DNA of 64,000 bases from Pollenia angustigena (GCA_930367215.1 OV884059.1:62281393-62345392), one strand, 5' to 3'. Positions 43,903 to 55,560 are shown, numbered from the stretch's first letter. Program-made: numbers and translations. The notes: generated from the sequence alone by a model not told the origin.

Positions 43903-45856
43903 AACAAGTAAGACAGTATAGTCGGTCAAGCCCGACCATATGATACCCTACACCACAGTATTAAAAAACACATCATGCTTATATGTCCATATAAATATGG
44001 ATTTATTTATGTTTATAAACTTCATTAAAATGGTTTTGAAAGTTTGTGAGAGGTAGAAATTGCCCCCTACCTCCTCTTGTGGTCCTATTTTTAAAAAACT
44101 GTATAGCTAATGTGTCCATATAGATATGGATCTATCTATGTTTTAAGTTTCATTAAAATCGGAGAAGCAAAAATTGCCCTTTTCTCCCCTCGTGGTCCTT
44201 TTTTTTTTTTAAATGCATCGCTTTTGGGTCCATAAAGATATGGTTCTATTTAAGTTTTGAATTTCATTAAAATCGGTTTGATAGTTTCTGAGAGGAAGAA
44301 ATTTCCCCCCATCTTCCCTCATGGTGCTTCGATTCGGCCCATTTTCAATAGGCTTGGTCCTTGTGCCAATAAGAACCTATGACCCAAATTTTATCAAATT
44401 ATCTCCAAACTTGCGACCAGTACTTTGCGCACAAGGTTACATGGACAGCCAGCCAGCCGGCCGGACGGACATCGTTAGTTCGACTCAGAAAGTGATTCTG
44501 AGTAGATCGGTATACTTTAAGGTGGGTCTAGGACCACTATTTTAAGGCGTTACACACATCAGCACAAATTAGGGTTGCCAGACACAAATCCGAAAAAAGC
44601 TGAACATTAGGAAAGAAAAAGCTGGACGACCCAAAAATAAGCTGGACATTAAGGCCTGGAACAGAATAAAGTAGTTGTAGTAGTAGCTGAAGCTGACGAA
44701 TGCTCTGTAGCGCAACAAAATTCCAAATTTCGAATTTTGCGCTTCAACTTCAACTGCAACGACTACTACAACTACGTAAAATTTTTTTGATTTGTTCGGG
44801 GGGGGCTTTAAATCCATGTGAGATAAGACCATGATGGCTTTATCTCTCATGCAATAGGGAGATAAAGCCTTTTTTTATTTGAATGGGAGATAAAGCCATC
44901 ATGGTCTTAGCATACATAAGCAATATTAGAAAATGGCTTTATCTCTCATTTCAGTTCCGGAGACACTTAAGTTTAGTATTGAAATCTGGCTTCGCAGACT
45001 AAAATGTTTCTGCGTGGCGGCTGCGGCCGTGCTTACGGGTTTTCTCCTCCAGTAGGACGCAGCAGGTGGCTTCGCTGAATAAAGTTTTCCTGCATGCGTC
45101 ACAAGAATAAAAAAATGTTTTTCAAAGATAACTAAGGATTTCCCTTTTACAGGATGTTTACACCATGCATAACAATATTCTGAACAATATGGCTTTATCT
45201 CTAATTTGCGAAAAAAATATGGCTATATCTCTCATTTCGCAAAATTTTAAATATGTCCTTACCTCTGAATGTTTGGGCAATAAGGCCATGATGGCTTTAC
45301 CTCCCATTCAATTAAGCAATAAAGCCATCATGGCAATTTGTTCTTTGAAATTATTAGTGAAATAAGAAAATCTTTCATTCTTAAATTATTCCCTTCATTT
45401 TTCTTAAAAAAATATGACCATATTTTATCACTTGGCAAATCTTTAAGTAAACATCGCGAAGAAAACAGAAATCAATATATAGCTTATCGTGGTTTATTTC
45501 TTCCGATAGTTAAAGATCTTGTGGAAGCCGTTGTAAATCTTCCCAAGAAAATAATTTGTTCTTCAAATTTGTTATTGTTATGAAATCAGCTGTTCTGGGT
45601 TAAAAGAGACAAATGTTTTTACAAGATGAACTTCATCAAGCAATCAAACAATTAACGCATAAATCACTTTAGTAAAAAAAGAAAAAGGTAGATTATAACA
45701 AAATATAAATTTCTTCATCGTTTAGCTGGACAAATTTAATTTTAGCTTGAAAATGAACAAGTCCTAAAAAAGCTGGACAATCCAGTCGAATCCAGTCTGA
45801 CTGGCAACCCTAGCACAAATGCATAATACCCTCTCCACTATTGTGGTGTGGGTATA
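43903..45856 (+). repeat. Fly short interspersed repeat, type 3, copy 1 (split by hAT-like element)
   Basis: It starts aacaagtaagacagtatagtc, has the hairpin GTCGGTCAAGCCCGAC and ataccctacaccacagta. It ends ccactattgtggtgtgggtata, so the termini are loosely inverted. Inside are three diverged repeats of atgtccatatagatatgg...tttcattaaaatcggttt. Inserted in Jockey-2. The hAT-like element 44570-45812 splits its last 45 bases. Confidence 0.8.
44570..45812. mobile_element. hAT-like element with perfect TSD and empty-site paralogues
   Basis: The ends are TAGGGTTGCCAG and its exact complement, flanked by gcacaaat at 44562-44569 and 45813-45820. The uninterrupted sequence agcacaaatgcataata exists at about 49833 and 53559 in sister copies of the host repeat, proving the insertion. 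Subterminal repeats of aaaagctggaca occur at both ends. It contains the diverged hairpin unit at 44985-45090 and AAAGCCATCATGG palindromes. A short ORF at 45338-45583 is unrecognised. Confidence 0.92.
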
Positions 45857-46165
45857 AACATGGCAAAGTTATCTTGAAAACCTTGATTCAACCAAGACAA
45901 CGAACTACTCATTACGGAAAGCCACAAGAAAAATCAACAATGCTATTATCCATCAACCTCCAATTCAAAAATCTGACTTAATGTGGGCCAGGAATCATAG
46001 CGAAAAGGCTAAATGAAATGGACAAACAAAATATTACTCTGCCAAATATCATTTCATCCACAAACTGCCACTTCAAAAACATTTCTCTACATGAAGTTAA
46101 AACTACTATTAAAATAAAACAAGAATTGATACTTAAAAATCCCCTGGCTATGTATGACAGAGTAA

Positions 46166-46313
46166 GTCCCAATTCACACGTTGCAAGTCTTATTGATCAG
46201 CTTGCTACTTTATAACGAGAGTGACGAGAGGAAAAGAAACGTTTCTCTCTCACTCTCTCTCGCCTATAAGGTAGCAAGCTGATCAATAAGACTTGCAACG
46301 TGTGAATTGGCAC
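46166..46313. mobile_element. Foldback MITE, family A, copy 2
   Basis: gtcccaattcacacgttgca at the left and tgcaacgtgtgaattggcac at the right, with the hairpin body of 16904-17051. Inserted in Jockey-2 between linker and RT. Confidence 0.8.
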
Positions 46314-46392
46314 TTTCGGGCTAACTACTAAAAGAACAACCAACGGAGGGACTTATCTACATAAGAAATACATACATATTTTTAACGTTATA

Positions 46393-46911
46393 CAGTAGAA
46401 TCCCGATAATTCGTAATCGCAAGGGACCGGCCATTTCTTACGAATTATAGGGGTTTTCGATTTAGCGGGGTTTCGATTTAACGGGGTTAAAATAAAATTA
46501 ATACGAATAAGCGGGGGTTTTGAATTTATTTACTAAAACGTTAAAAAAAAAACATAAAAAACAATTGTTAAAAATTATACATAAAAATTATTCATGTAAC
46601 AAACTGATCTTAAGAAAATAAACCCACACACAAGCATAAAACCACGCAAAAATAAAATAGTGGTAAACAAAAATTCATTCTTTCCATGTTTCTGTTGTTT
46701 TTATTACGAATTATAAGTGGTAGTAAGCAAACAATTACGATTTATAAGAGGAAAAGAAGATTTTATTTGACAAAAAAATTACGAATTAGCGAGAGGACCA
46801 AAATGTATGGAAATTTTACGAATTAACGAGATTTTTTCAAGGGACCGACAGTTTATTACGAATTATCGGGAATTACGATTTATCGGGGTACGAATTATCG
46901 GGATTTGACTG
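46393..46911. mobile_element. Pogo/Tigger-like MITE with TA target duplication
   Basis: CAGTAGAATCCCGATAATTC at the left and the complement of CAGTCAAATCCCGATAATTC at the right, with TA on both sides (46391-46392, 46912-46913). The gataattcg / cgaattat phrase repeats throughout both arms. CAGT(A/C)...CGATAA ends and TA duplication fit pogo-type elements. 519 bp, no ORF. Inserted in Jockey-2. Confidence 0.82.
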
Positions 46912-48129
46912 TAATAGTAACGAAATATTTTCCTAAAGTATAGAAAGTAGCAGAAATAATCACTATTGCAAAGCCCAACAAGGCCGCCATTAGGGCTACT
47001 TTATACAGGCGAATAAGTATTTTACCACTTTTATCTAAATTATTCGAAAAAAATTATTTTTGATCGGTTTGAACCAATACTTTTTGAAAGAAATCTTATA
47101 CCAGCGCATCAGTAACTACATAGAGTAACTAACAAAATCTCATCTGAAATTAATAAGAAAAATTTTTTTGTGGCCACATTTCTTGATGTGGCGAAAGCGT
47201 TTGACAGTGTGTGGCATGCTGGCCTACTATATAAATTAAAATAAATCTAACAATGGAATTTTTTCTTATTCTACAAAGTTATTTAACGGACATGCACTTT
47301 TATGTTAAATACAAAGATGAAAGCTCAAACATAATTAAAATGGAAGCGGGAGTTCCGCAAGGTAGTGTCCTTGGCTCTATCCTATACCTTCTGTACGCAG
47401 CAGACATTCCTACTCCAACAAGAACACAGATATAATTGTTACATTTGCAGACGGCACTATCCTTTTGTCATCAAATAAAGATATAACTTTGGCCATATCA
47501 AACCTTCAACAATTGCTGGAGAATACCTTAAACTTGTTTAAAACCTGGGATATTTTAGTGAATAGTGAAAAAACCGTACAAGTGACTTACTCTAATAGAA
47601 AGATAAGTGATCATCAAGCAATTACGATAAACAACACTCCGATTCAAAATTAAAATAAAGCTAAATATCTTGGCATGATAATCGACTCTAAATTAATCTG
47701 GAAAGATTAAATTAACAAAACAAATTGTTTATATACAAAACAATAATAGCTCCTATTTGCAAGCAATTCTAATATAAAATCCTCCAACGAGCTCAATTAA
47801 AAATACTCAGAACTATTATAAACGCCGAATGGTACATATCCAATGAAAATATACATCGTGATCTTAATGTCAGCACAGTCCAAGAGGTCATAAGGAATTC
47901 CAGCTTAAAACATATATTTAAACTTACAACTCATTCTAACAATGAAATTAGACAACTACGCTATAACGAGCTCTCAGGTTCAAGAAGACTTAAGCGATGC
48001 ACTACATCCGAGCTATTTGTCCGATTCTTATAATTGATAAATTTGACAAAATGTATTTTATATAATTTAATAAAAACAAAAATTTACTAACACTAAATAT
48101 AAGTTATCTTGAGTTTTGATTTAAATATT

Positions 48130-48835
48130 TCAAAAAAATACTTTTTGTCAGTGATGCCACAATCTTAACAGAACTTATTGGCACTTTTGAATGGAATAAC
48201 ATGAGACAGGAACATCTTTTAACCCTAGATACACTATCTTATTTTTAATACACTAAACACTTTCCTCGTCGAATCGACGAAGTCAGTTTATGATCTATCC
48301 CCAAACTCACCCAATATAAGGAAACACGAAAATTTTTGGTTAGTTTATAAAAAACTTAAGTTTTTATTCATTCTAAATAGTATATTTTAGTTAACTTTAA
48401 AACTTAATACTAAAAACACAACAAAAGCAAGCCAAGGCTTTTTTCGTCAATGCGACGAAGAAAGTGTATCTAGGTTTAAAAAAGGTTAAAAAATATACTA
48501 AAAGGCAATATTTCTCACACTTCCATCGTCAGTGCGACGAACACAATCAACGAAAAATCAGACTTACACACAACATATAAGCACGTACTTCCACACACTT
48601 CAGCAGATCAGCAATATCTACAGCTACATGAAATTTGGAAGAGTTTCAGTGAAAAACTGCGGAGTTAAATAAGTACTTTTTAACGGTATTCGTCAATACG
48701 ACGAAGAAAGTGTATCTAGGGTTAAAGATGTTGGTTTTAAGGCCTATGTAGGGATTTATTATGGAAATATGCTAACATGTTCGCAAATTGTGGCAAATTG
48801 ATGGTCGATTTTAGATGTTTATCAGTATAAAAAGG
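48130..48835. mobile_element. Copy of the ACACTGATCAACATCT family, interrupted
   Basis: Flanking a nested piggyBac-like MITE, gtgatgcc...aacagaacttattg and the end gatgtttatcagtataaaaa-ggc match the right half of 56231-56730. The left end is truncated. Confidence 0.65.
48223..48721. mobile_element. piggyBac-like MITE with TTAA target sites
   Basis: The ends are CCCTAGATACACT and AGTGTATCTAGGG, each beside TTAA (48219-48222 and 48722-48725), the piggyBac signature. Subterminal cgtcaat(a/g)cgacgaagaaag units repeat inside at 48445, 48530 and 48690. An empty site aacatcttttaaagatgtt survives at 56609 in the sister copy of the host repeat. 499 bp, no ORF. Confidence 0.9.
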
Positions 48836-48840
48836 CTATA

Positions 48841-49170
48841 ACCGCTTGGTCGACCTTACAATATAAGACATAATACCCTCTTGTTGATGAAGTGCGATAT
48901 GATATTAACACACATTTGTGTTTAAAATCGTTTTAAATACAAAATTATCTTCTTGACCAAACACTTAAATAAAACTTAATTCACTAATGTGGTACATTTA
49001 AATTCCACTTAAGTTTCCATTGGAATAACTTAGCAAGGTGGCCCCAATAGGACAACAATACAACAACAACAGGCAAAGCAATAACATTCAGCTGTTTTTT
49101 GAGACTACCTTGCAAATAAATAAAATTTGTTTATAATACTGCTTGAATTAAACACACCTGAGAAAGCGAA
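48841..49170. other. AT-rich spacer, no gene seen
   Basis: No feature is recognised in this stretch. Confidence 0.4.
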
Positions 49171-49872
49171 AACAAGTAAGAAAGTATAGTCGGTCAAGCC
49201 CGACCATATGATACCCTACACCACAGTATTAAAAAACACATCATGCTTATATGTCCATATAAATATGGATTTATTTATGTTTATAAACTTCATTTAAATG
49301 GTTTTGAAAGTTTGTGAGAGGCAGAAATTGCCCCCTACCTCCTCTTGTGGTCCTATTTTTAAAAAACTGTGTAGCTAATGTGTCCATATAGATATGGATC
49401 TATCTATGTTTTAAGTTTCATTAAAATCGGTTTGAGAAGCAAAAATTGCCCCTATCTCCCCTCGTGGTCCTATTTTTAAAAAAATGCATCCCTTTTGGGT
49501 CCATAAAGATATGGTTCTATCTAAGTTTTAAATTTCATTAAAATCGGTTTGATAGTTTCTGAGAGGAAGAAATTTCCCCCCATCGTCCCTCATGGTCCTT
49601 CGATTCGGCCCATTTTCAATAGGCTTGGTCCTTGTGCCAATAAGAACCTATGACCCAAATTTTATCAAATTATCTCCAAAATTGCGACCTATACTTTGCG
49701 CACAAGGTTACATGGACAGCCAGCCAGCCGGACGGACATCGTTAGTTCGACTCAGAAAGTGATTCTGAGTAGATCGGTATACTTTAAGGTGGGTCTAGGA
49801 CTACTACTTTAAGGCGTTACACACATCAGCACAAATGCATAATACGCACTCCACTATTGTGGTGTGGGTATA
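49171..49872 (+). repeat. Fly short interspersed repeat, type 3, copy 2 (complete)
   Basis: It runs from aacaagtaagaaagtatagt to tattgtggtgtgggtata without interruption, about 702 bp, and is the reference copy for the family here. It shows the GTCGG...CCGAC hairpin and the cagccagccggacggacatc block. No ORF. Confidence 0.85.
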
Positions 49873-50585
49873 ATAAATTAAATTAGATCTTTCCTGACTA
49901 TTTTTCAGACGCAAACCACAAACAAATTTTTTTTTGTTTGCTTAAGGCTAGATTACACTATTATACTTTGTATTACTACATGTCAAAAACTCAAGTAATA
50001 TGACAAAGTGTGATAGTGTGAATCAGGGAACAGCTTTATGCGATTAAAAAAATCGCATTTAATCAACAACAACAAATACACTCGCTTGCGGTCATACAAT
50101 CAAACTTGCGCAACCGCAAATATTCGCTGCTGGTTTGCAGTCATTCAAATATTGCACATCGTGCTTTGTTATTTATACAATCGTTAGCTTCGTTTTTTAA
50201 TAAAGATGTTTGTGTGTTCTTTGCGGCAATGATTGTTTTGGTAAAGAAAAAAAAAAATAGAAACAAAAAAGCCAGAAAATGAAGCAATTATTACTCATGT
50301 ATTCATTCAGCATTAACTATGTAGTACAAGAAAAAAAAAATTTAAATGAAACTAAATGCACATATGTATGTAGGTACATAAGTACATACAAACAATTTCC
50401 ATAGAAACAGACTTTTTTTATCTTAAAAAGTACAGTAGTTCTGTATGTAGGTACAATGTATTCTTGTTATTGTTGTTTTTATTGTTGTTAATTTTAACAA
50501 AGCATGAGAGTGGTTTATTGTTGTTGTTAATGTTAACAAGCGTCTCATCGAGTGGACAATGACTACTTGACTGCAAAAGTATAAG
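49873..50585. other. AT-rich spacer, no gene seen
   Basis: Only low-complexity DNA with caacaacaa and ttgttgttg runs is present. Confidence 0.4.
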
Positions 50586-51451
50586 TACCCAGCGGGAAAA
50601 CTCAGAAGACCTTCTTACTTCAGGCCTTTTTAAAGGCCTGCTTAAAAAATTTTTTGATTTATTTACTATTCTTACGTAACTGCAAAAGAATGCCTTATAG
50701 AAGGCCTCCACACTCGCTTCTATGAGAAGCGAGAAAAGAAGGAGTAACATTTTTTGTTTTGTTTTTTTGCACTAGCAAAAGCAAAAGAATTCAGATCCCT
50801 TTACAAAAATAAAGTAACATATGTTGTAATGCATTTTAGTTGAAGTTGAAAAGAGAAAGAGTAAAATTTTTTGTTTTGTTTTTTTCGCCAAAGCGAAAGA
50901 ATTCAGATCCCGTTATAAAAACAAAGTAACAAAGTAGGTGCATATTAAAATACAAAATAAAAACAATAATGTACATCATTTTAGTTGAGTTTTGTTCATT
51001 AAGGAAGATAGGTACTTGTGCTTAAAAGTTTTATATTATTATAAACTTTTATTTCCAATCTATTTTACAATATTTAGCAAATTTGATTATTTCAATAAAA
51101 AAATAGGTTGCACATGTTTTATTAAACTACAATAAGTTTAATAAAATATATAAACATACGTTTGTAAAATAGGTATACATACATACCTATATAAAAAGTT
51201 AAATAACAAGATAACCTTTTTGCTAAAGCCTTTTGACAGTCATTCTCTGGAAAGCCTTCTAAGAGCCATTTATTTAAAGGCATTTAAGAAGCTCTGGGGA
51301 AGAAAGGAAAGCGGAAGGCCTTCTCCGCAATGACAACGCGTGTAAAAAAGATATGAGTATGGAATGGAGCGAGAAGGCCTTGTTTATCCATAAGAAGGGG
51401 TGCAGAGGCCTTCTGGAAAGCCTCCGTACTCCTTCTTTTTCCCGCTGGGTA
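50586..51451. mobile_element. TIR element, TACCCAGCGGGAAAA ends
   Basis: TACCCAGCGGGAAAA at 50586 is inverted at 51451. The outer 150 bp on both sides repeat aggccttc/gaaggcct phrases. A direct duplication of about 90 bp lies inside (50735-50830 and 50860-50935: ttttttgttttgtttttt...gaattcagatccc). No target duplication is clear. Confidence 0.65.
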
Positions 51452-51700
51452 TGTGTTCTTTTGAATTTACACAGTTGTGTTATATTGCGTGAGCAACAAA
51501 AATGCAAATAAAGCACTTTCAATAAAAAACGAATAAATGCAAAAATTAAATGTGTATGAAACGATGTAAAAATTACCAACGTTGAACTTTGTTTTGCAAG
51601 CAAAGAGTGAATGTAAATTTTAACGTATGAATAAATCAAGAAAAATTGTGATTTTGCAGTTCTCTGGTGTGAATGCAAGGTGTCACGAAAATGACAAGTA

Positions 51701-52664
51701 CAGTATTTATCGGATATAAGAAACTTAAAAAATCCAGGAAAAAAGTTTCTTTCTTATATACAACTATTTTATATAAGAAACTTATTTCTTATATAAGTAG
51801 CTATGGCCATAAGACTTTTATATTTTGGTTTTCTGTCTCTTTTTTTGTTACATAGGGTCTTCACCTGACAATTTTTTTTTATAATAAACGTCAAACTTCA
51901 TATAATTCAATATTTTAGATAACGTTGAAAGTCCAATATATTTTTTGCAATTTCGATTCTTTTTATACCGTTTTGTATTTCTTTTAAAATTTTAACTTTT
52001 GTTTTTATTGACAAAAAACACAAAGCTTCTCATGAGTACCAGCTCGCTCATCTAAAACTTAAGCTGGAGGTCCATAACACGCGTTTTCGCCTCCCCGCAG
52101 CGCATGCTTTTATAACCTTACTTGCGTTCTACGTTTCAAGTTACATGCATCGCTTTTTATGCAGCAGCAGCACAAGTAAAAATAAAATTTAATTTGTTAA
52201 AATCAGCTGATTTGTTTGAACGCTGCTTGTGACGCTTACAAAAGTGGAAAGTAAACGTAATTTTCGCCTCAAGGCATCTACACTTTTGTGCATGTAACTT
52301 ACTACGTATAACTACACAGATTCTACTTTTTTGACAGCTGCGTATGCTGCGAAAAAGCGAGTAACGCGTGATGTGGACCTCCAGCTTAAAAGTAAAAAAA
52401 TAAAAAAACTTTGTTCTTGTTGTAAAACTGTCAGAAAACAGAGTTGTCCGTTGGAAGTTTCTTATATAAATTCTTTTTCTATACATTTTATGATTTTGGT
52501 GTTTAAGAAAAATGTTCTTTTATCAGTTTTTTTCTTATAAGCGTTTTTCTTTTATGAAACCTTTTTTGTTAGAAAAATCGCAAAAAAAGACATGGTGTTT
52601 TTGAAAATGTTTCTTATACGCGTTTTGTTCTTATATGAGATGTTCTTATATCCGAATAATACTG
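51701..52664. mobile_element. TA-target element, CAGTATT...CGGATATAAG ends
   Basis: CAGTATTTATCGGATATAAG at the left and the complement of CAGTATTATTCGGATATAAG at the right, with TA on each side. ttcttatat / atataagaa repeats fill the outer 150 bp of both arms. Pogo-like by ends and duplication. It holds a nested element at 52061-52389. Confidence 0.82.
52061..52389. mobile_element. Nested MITE, TTAAGCTGGAGGTCCA ends
   Basis: ttaagctggaggtcca is inverted at the right end (tggacctccagcttaa), followed inward by acacgcg / cgcgtgat. TTAA on both sides may be a piggyBac-type target duplication or part of the TIR. Confidence 0.7.
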
Positions 52665-52699
52665 TATTAAGAAAGAAGTTTGACATCCCATACGACTTC

Positions 52700-53038
52700 A
52701 TCGACCTAGCCTATTGAAAATGGTCCGAATCGTAGGACCACGAGGGAAGATGGGGGGAAATTTCTTCCTCTCAGAAACTATCAAACCGATTTTAATGAAA
52801 TTTAAAACATAGATAGATCCATATCTATAGGGACACATTAGCACACATTAAAAATAGGACCACAAGGGGAGGCAGGGGACAATTTCTGCCTCTCACAAAC
52901 TTTCGAACCGATTTTCATGAAGTTTATTAACATAGATAAATCCATATTTACATGGACGCATAAGCATGATGTGTTTTTAAATACTGTGGTGGAGGGTATC
53001 ATATGGTCGGGCTTGACCGACTATACTTTCTTACTTGT
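52700..53038 (-). repeat. Fly short interspersed repeat, type 3, partial inverted copy
   Basis: It ends at 53038 with the complement of the family start (tatactttcttacttgtt) and contains ggagggtatcatatggtcgg. The 3' part of the family is missing. Confidence 0.75.
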
Positions 53039-53122
53039 TTTTTATTTTTTTAATCAACTGGCAAAAGTCAAACTTCATAGAAAAAGAGTTTTTTTATAAC
53101 TTAGACTTTGACGTTTGGTATA

Positions 53123-53600
53123 ACAATCTATCTATGTTTTTAATTTCATTAAAATCGGTTTGAGAGGCAGAAATTGCCGCTATCTCTCTTCGTGGTCCGA
53201 TTTTTTTAAAAATGTATACATTTTGTGTCCATATAGATATGATTCTATCTATGTTTTAAATTTCATTAAAATCGGTTTGATAGTTTCTGAGAGGAAGAAA
53301 TGTCCCCCTATCTTCCCTCGTGGTCCTACGATTCGGCACATTTTCAATAGGCTTGGTCCTTGTGTCAATAAGAACCTATGACCCAAATTTTATCAAATTA
53401 TCTCCAAAATTGCGACCTGTACTTTGCGCACAAGGTTACATGGACAGACAGCCTGCCGGACGGACATCGTTAGTTCGACTCAGAAAGTGATTCTGAGTAG
53501 ATCGGTATACTTTAAGGTGGGTCTAGGACCACTATTTTAAGGCGTTACACACATCAGCACAAATGCATAATACACTCTCCACTATTGTGGTGTGGGTATA
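53123..53600 (+). repeat. Fly short interspersed repeat, type 3, partial direct copy
   Basis: It lacks the family's first 250 bp and ends actattgtggtgtgggtata. The intact agcacaaatgcataata at about 53559 is an empty site for the 44.6-kb hAT-like insertion. Confidence 0.8.
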
Positions 53601-53601
53601 A

Positions 53602-54243
53602 AAATCGATTGTTTTAGTAATAGTTAATTTTAGCTGAACGTGGTAAAATTGGCCGTAAATAACTTAAAAATTTTTTGAAATTGGAAAATTAATTTAGGAA
53701 ACAAACATTTTTTCAAATTTTATATGATTTGTGCAACTATGTGTGTGGTGAAAATTGCTTTAAATACGAATATGTTTAAAGAAAATCGTACAATGTATCA
53801 CAATCAATGAGTTCATTGTTTCAAGCTAAGTTCGGCTTTTCTGCTTTCTTATATGACTTACAGCAATGTTATGATTGTACTGTTTTTTTCTTGATTGTAC
53901 GGTTTTTTTGTGTTCAATGTACTGTTTTCCCGAATTTAAAATCTGGCTACCCTAGGGGTATCAGATAGTCGGGCTTGACCGACTGTACTTTCTTACTTGT
54001 TAATTTAATAGTTTTAGCTTTTTTAAATAATCGGCAAATTTCACCAAGTTCTGTTATACTTAACTATTACTATAAATGTCAATATTACAATACCTATACA
54101 GTTTAAGTAATATAGCTAATACCGTGTTCAGATATGCACCTTAATTGAGTTTTACGCAATAAATGCCATTATTGAGCGCAATTAAACATACAAAATTGTA
54201 ATTTAGTTATTGCTCAATAAATACGAAATTGTTATAAATATTG
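53602..54243 (+). repeat. Left arm of spaced inverted duplication
   Basis: It matches 58636-59374 in reverse complement through several unrelated pieces: aaatcgattgttttagta, the ccgaatttaaaatctggcta end of a hAT-like element, the start of a type-3 fly repeat, aacttggtgaaa-type DNA and part of a TA-MITE. Since both arms share the same junctions, the duplication came after those insertions. Confidence 0.85.
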
Positions 54244-54566
54244 AGTAAAATTAAAATGCGACACTGTAACAAGTGTGTTTATTAAGCAAAACAGAACTTA
54301 CTTAACATTTTTTTGACATTTGGCAACTGAAATTACAACAAAAAAGAAGGCCCATCCATTAGGCCTGCGCAAAAGCCAGATGTTTATTCCTTAAAGATGT
54401 CAAAAGTTGTTTACATTTTCTTATACATGTAAATTTTTTTTACGTTGAATGTTGTATGTAGTAGTAATATAAATTGAGTTAGCTAAATTGTGTATATGTG
54501 AACAGAAAGTTAATTATGTTAATTAACCGAATATTGACTCAATAAAAAAGGTATATCTGAACACGG
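54122..54566. mobile_element. TA-target MITE, CCGTGTTCAGATAT ends
   Basis: CCGTGTTCAGATATGC at the left and ATATCTGAACACGG at the right, with TA at 54120-54121 and 54567-54568. aattgagt / actcaata phrases are inverted inside. About 445 bp. The right arm of the inverted duplication (58640-58745) carries its first 110 bp. Confidence 0.75.
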
Positions 54567-54650
54567 TATAAGATTGGTGAAGTTGGCCACAATTAAATAA
54601 AAAATTGTTTGAAATCAGAGTTATGCTTTCGTCAAAAAAAATGTATTGTT

Positions 54651-54985
54651 TTTATACCCTCCACCACAATAAGTTGTGAAGAGGGTATATTAAATTTGTC
54701 ATTCCGTGTGAAACTTTTTTATTATTCATCTCAGACCCCATAAAGTATATATGGTCCTTGAGTAATTCTAAGTCGATTTAGCCATGTCCGTCTGTTGAAA
54801 ACACGCTCACTTTCAAATAACTCAAAAGAACTACACAAACTGGGTGTCAAATTGCTTGTAGTTATCCTAAGCAGTTTGGGATTGAAATTCAGCAAAATCC
54901 GTTTAGTAGGATCAGAGCTATGAATCAAAATGTGGAACCACCACCTAAAAAAAATTGATAATTTGTTTACAAAAACTAACATAAA
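54651..54985. repeat. Fly short interspersed repeat, type 4
   Basis: It starts tttataccctccaccacaat-aagttgtgaagagggtata, a terminal stem, then caccccataaag-like accccataaagtatatatgg and ccatgtccgtctgttg. It has the same structural signature as types 1-3 but in opposite orientation and with different sequence. Confidence 0.55.
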
Positions 54986-55009
54986 TGGTGGTATAATGCA
55001 CAGAATGAC

Positions 55010-55560
55010 ATAAAATGCAAGAATTTGTCTTATTCAACTGGAAATCACGCTGTAAAATTTCGTGAAGATCGGTCCATAATTTACGCTAGGCCCCATATAA
55101 ACCTTACTTCCGGAAAACAGTTTAGTACGCATGAAACCGTAAAAAATAATGCTATCATAACAAAATGGTGTACATCAAAGTTTTAAAGAACTAGGAAAAA
55201 GACTGTGAAATTTCATGAAGATCGGTCCATAATTTATCCTAGGCCCCATATAAAAACTACTTCCGGAAAACAGTTAAGTACGCCTAAAACCGTAAAAAAT
55301 AATGCTATCATAACAAAATTTGGTACATCATAGTTTTATAGGACAAGAAGTAAAACTATGTAATTTCGTAAAGATCGGTCCATAATTTATCCTAGGCCCC
55401 ATATAAAAACTACTCCCGGAAAACAGCTTAGTACGCCTAAAAACGTAAAAAATAATGCTATCATAAATTGGTACATCACAGTTTTATAGAACTAGAAATC
55501 AAACTGTGAAATTTGGTGAAGATCGGTGCATAACTTACCATAGACCTCATTTAAATCCCA
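55010..55560. repeat. Tandem repeat, ~155-bp unit, about 3.5 copies
   Basis: The phrase gaagatcggtccataattta followed by ggccccatataaa, cttccggaaaacag and gctatcataacaaaat recurs near 55065, 55220 and 55370, then in weaker form near 55515. It probably grew from the inner part of the type-4 repeat. Decayed single phrases continue to about 55760. Confidence 0.75.

Larger units (their letters stand above)
41985..48035 (+). pseudogene. Old Jockey-type LINE ORF2, split by at least four insertions
   Basis: Shared Jockey blocks appear in order with many stops and shifts. EN: SETHFT-like start near 42050, HPDNTAHGGTAIII (42130-42170), LVLSAVYCLPK (to 42291), then after an insertion FIAGGDFYSKN and GKPTYWPTNLN (43395-43545) and SSDHSPIIL (43625). 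The linker IKEKIKAKRKRRK reaches 43900; YLENLDSTKTTNYSL resumes at 45870. RT: ATFLDVAKAFDSVWHAGL (47180), AGVPQGSVLG (47345), then SELFVRFL at the end (48025). Compared with 36142-38802 it has lost about 35 residues at the 43.9-kb insertion. ORF1 is not seen. It is far older than the 36-kb copy. Confidence 0.85.

Noticed and set aside
45338..45583. 81-codon ORF inside the 44.6-kb hAT-like element
   Set aside because: No transposase motif is visible; too short and unsupported to call.
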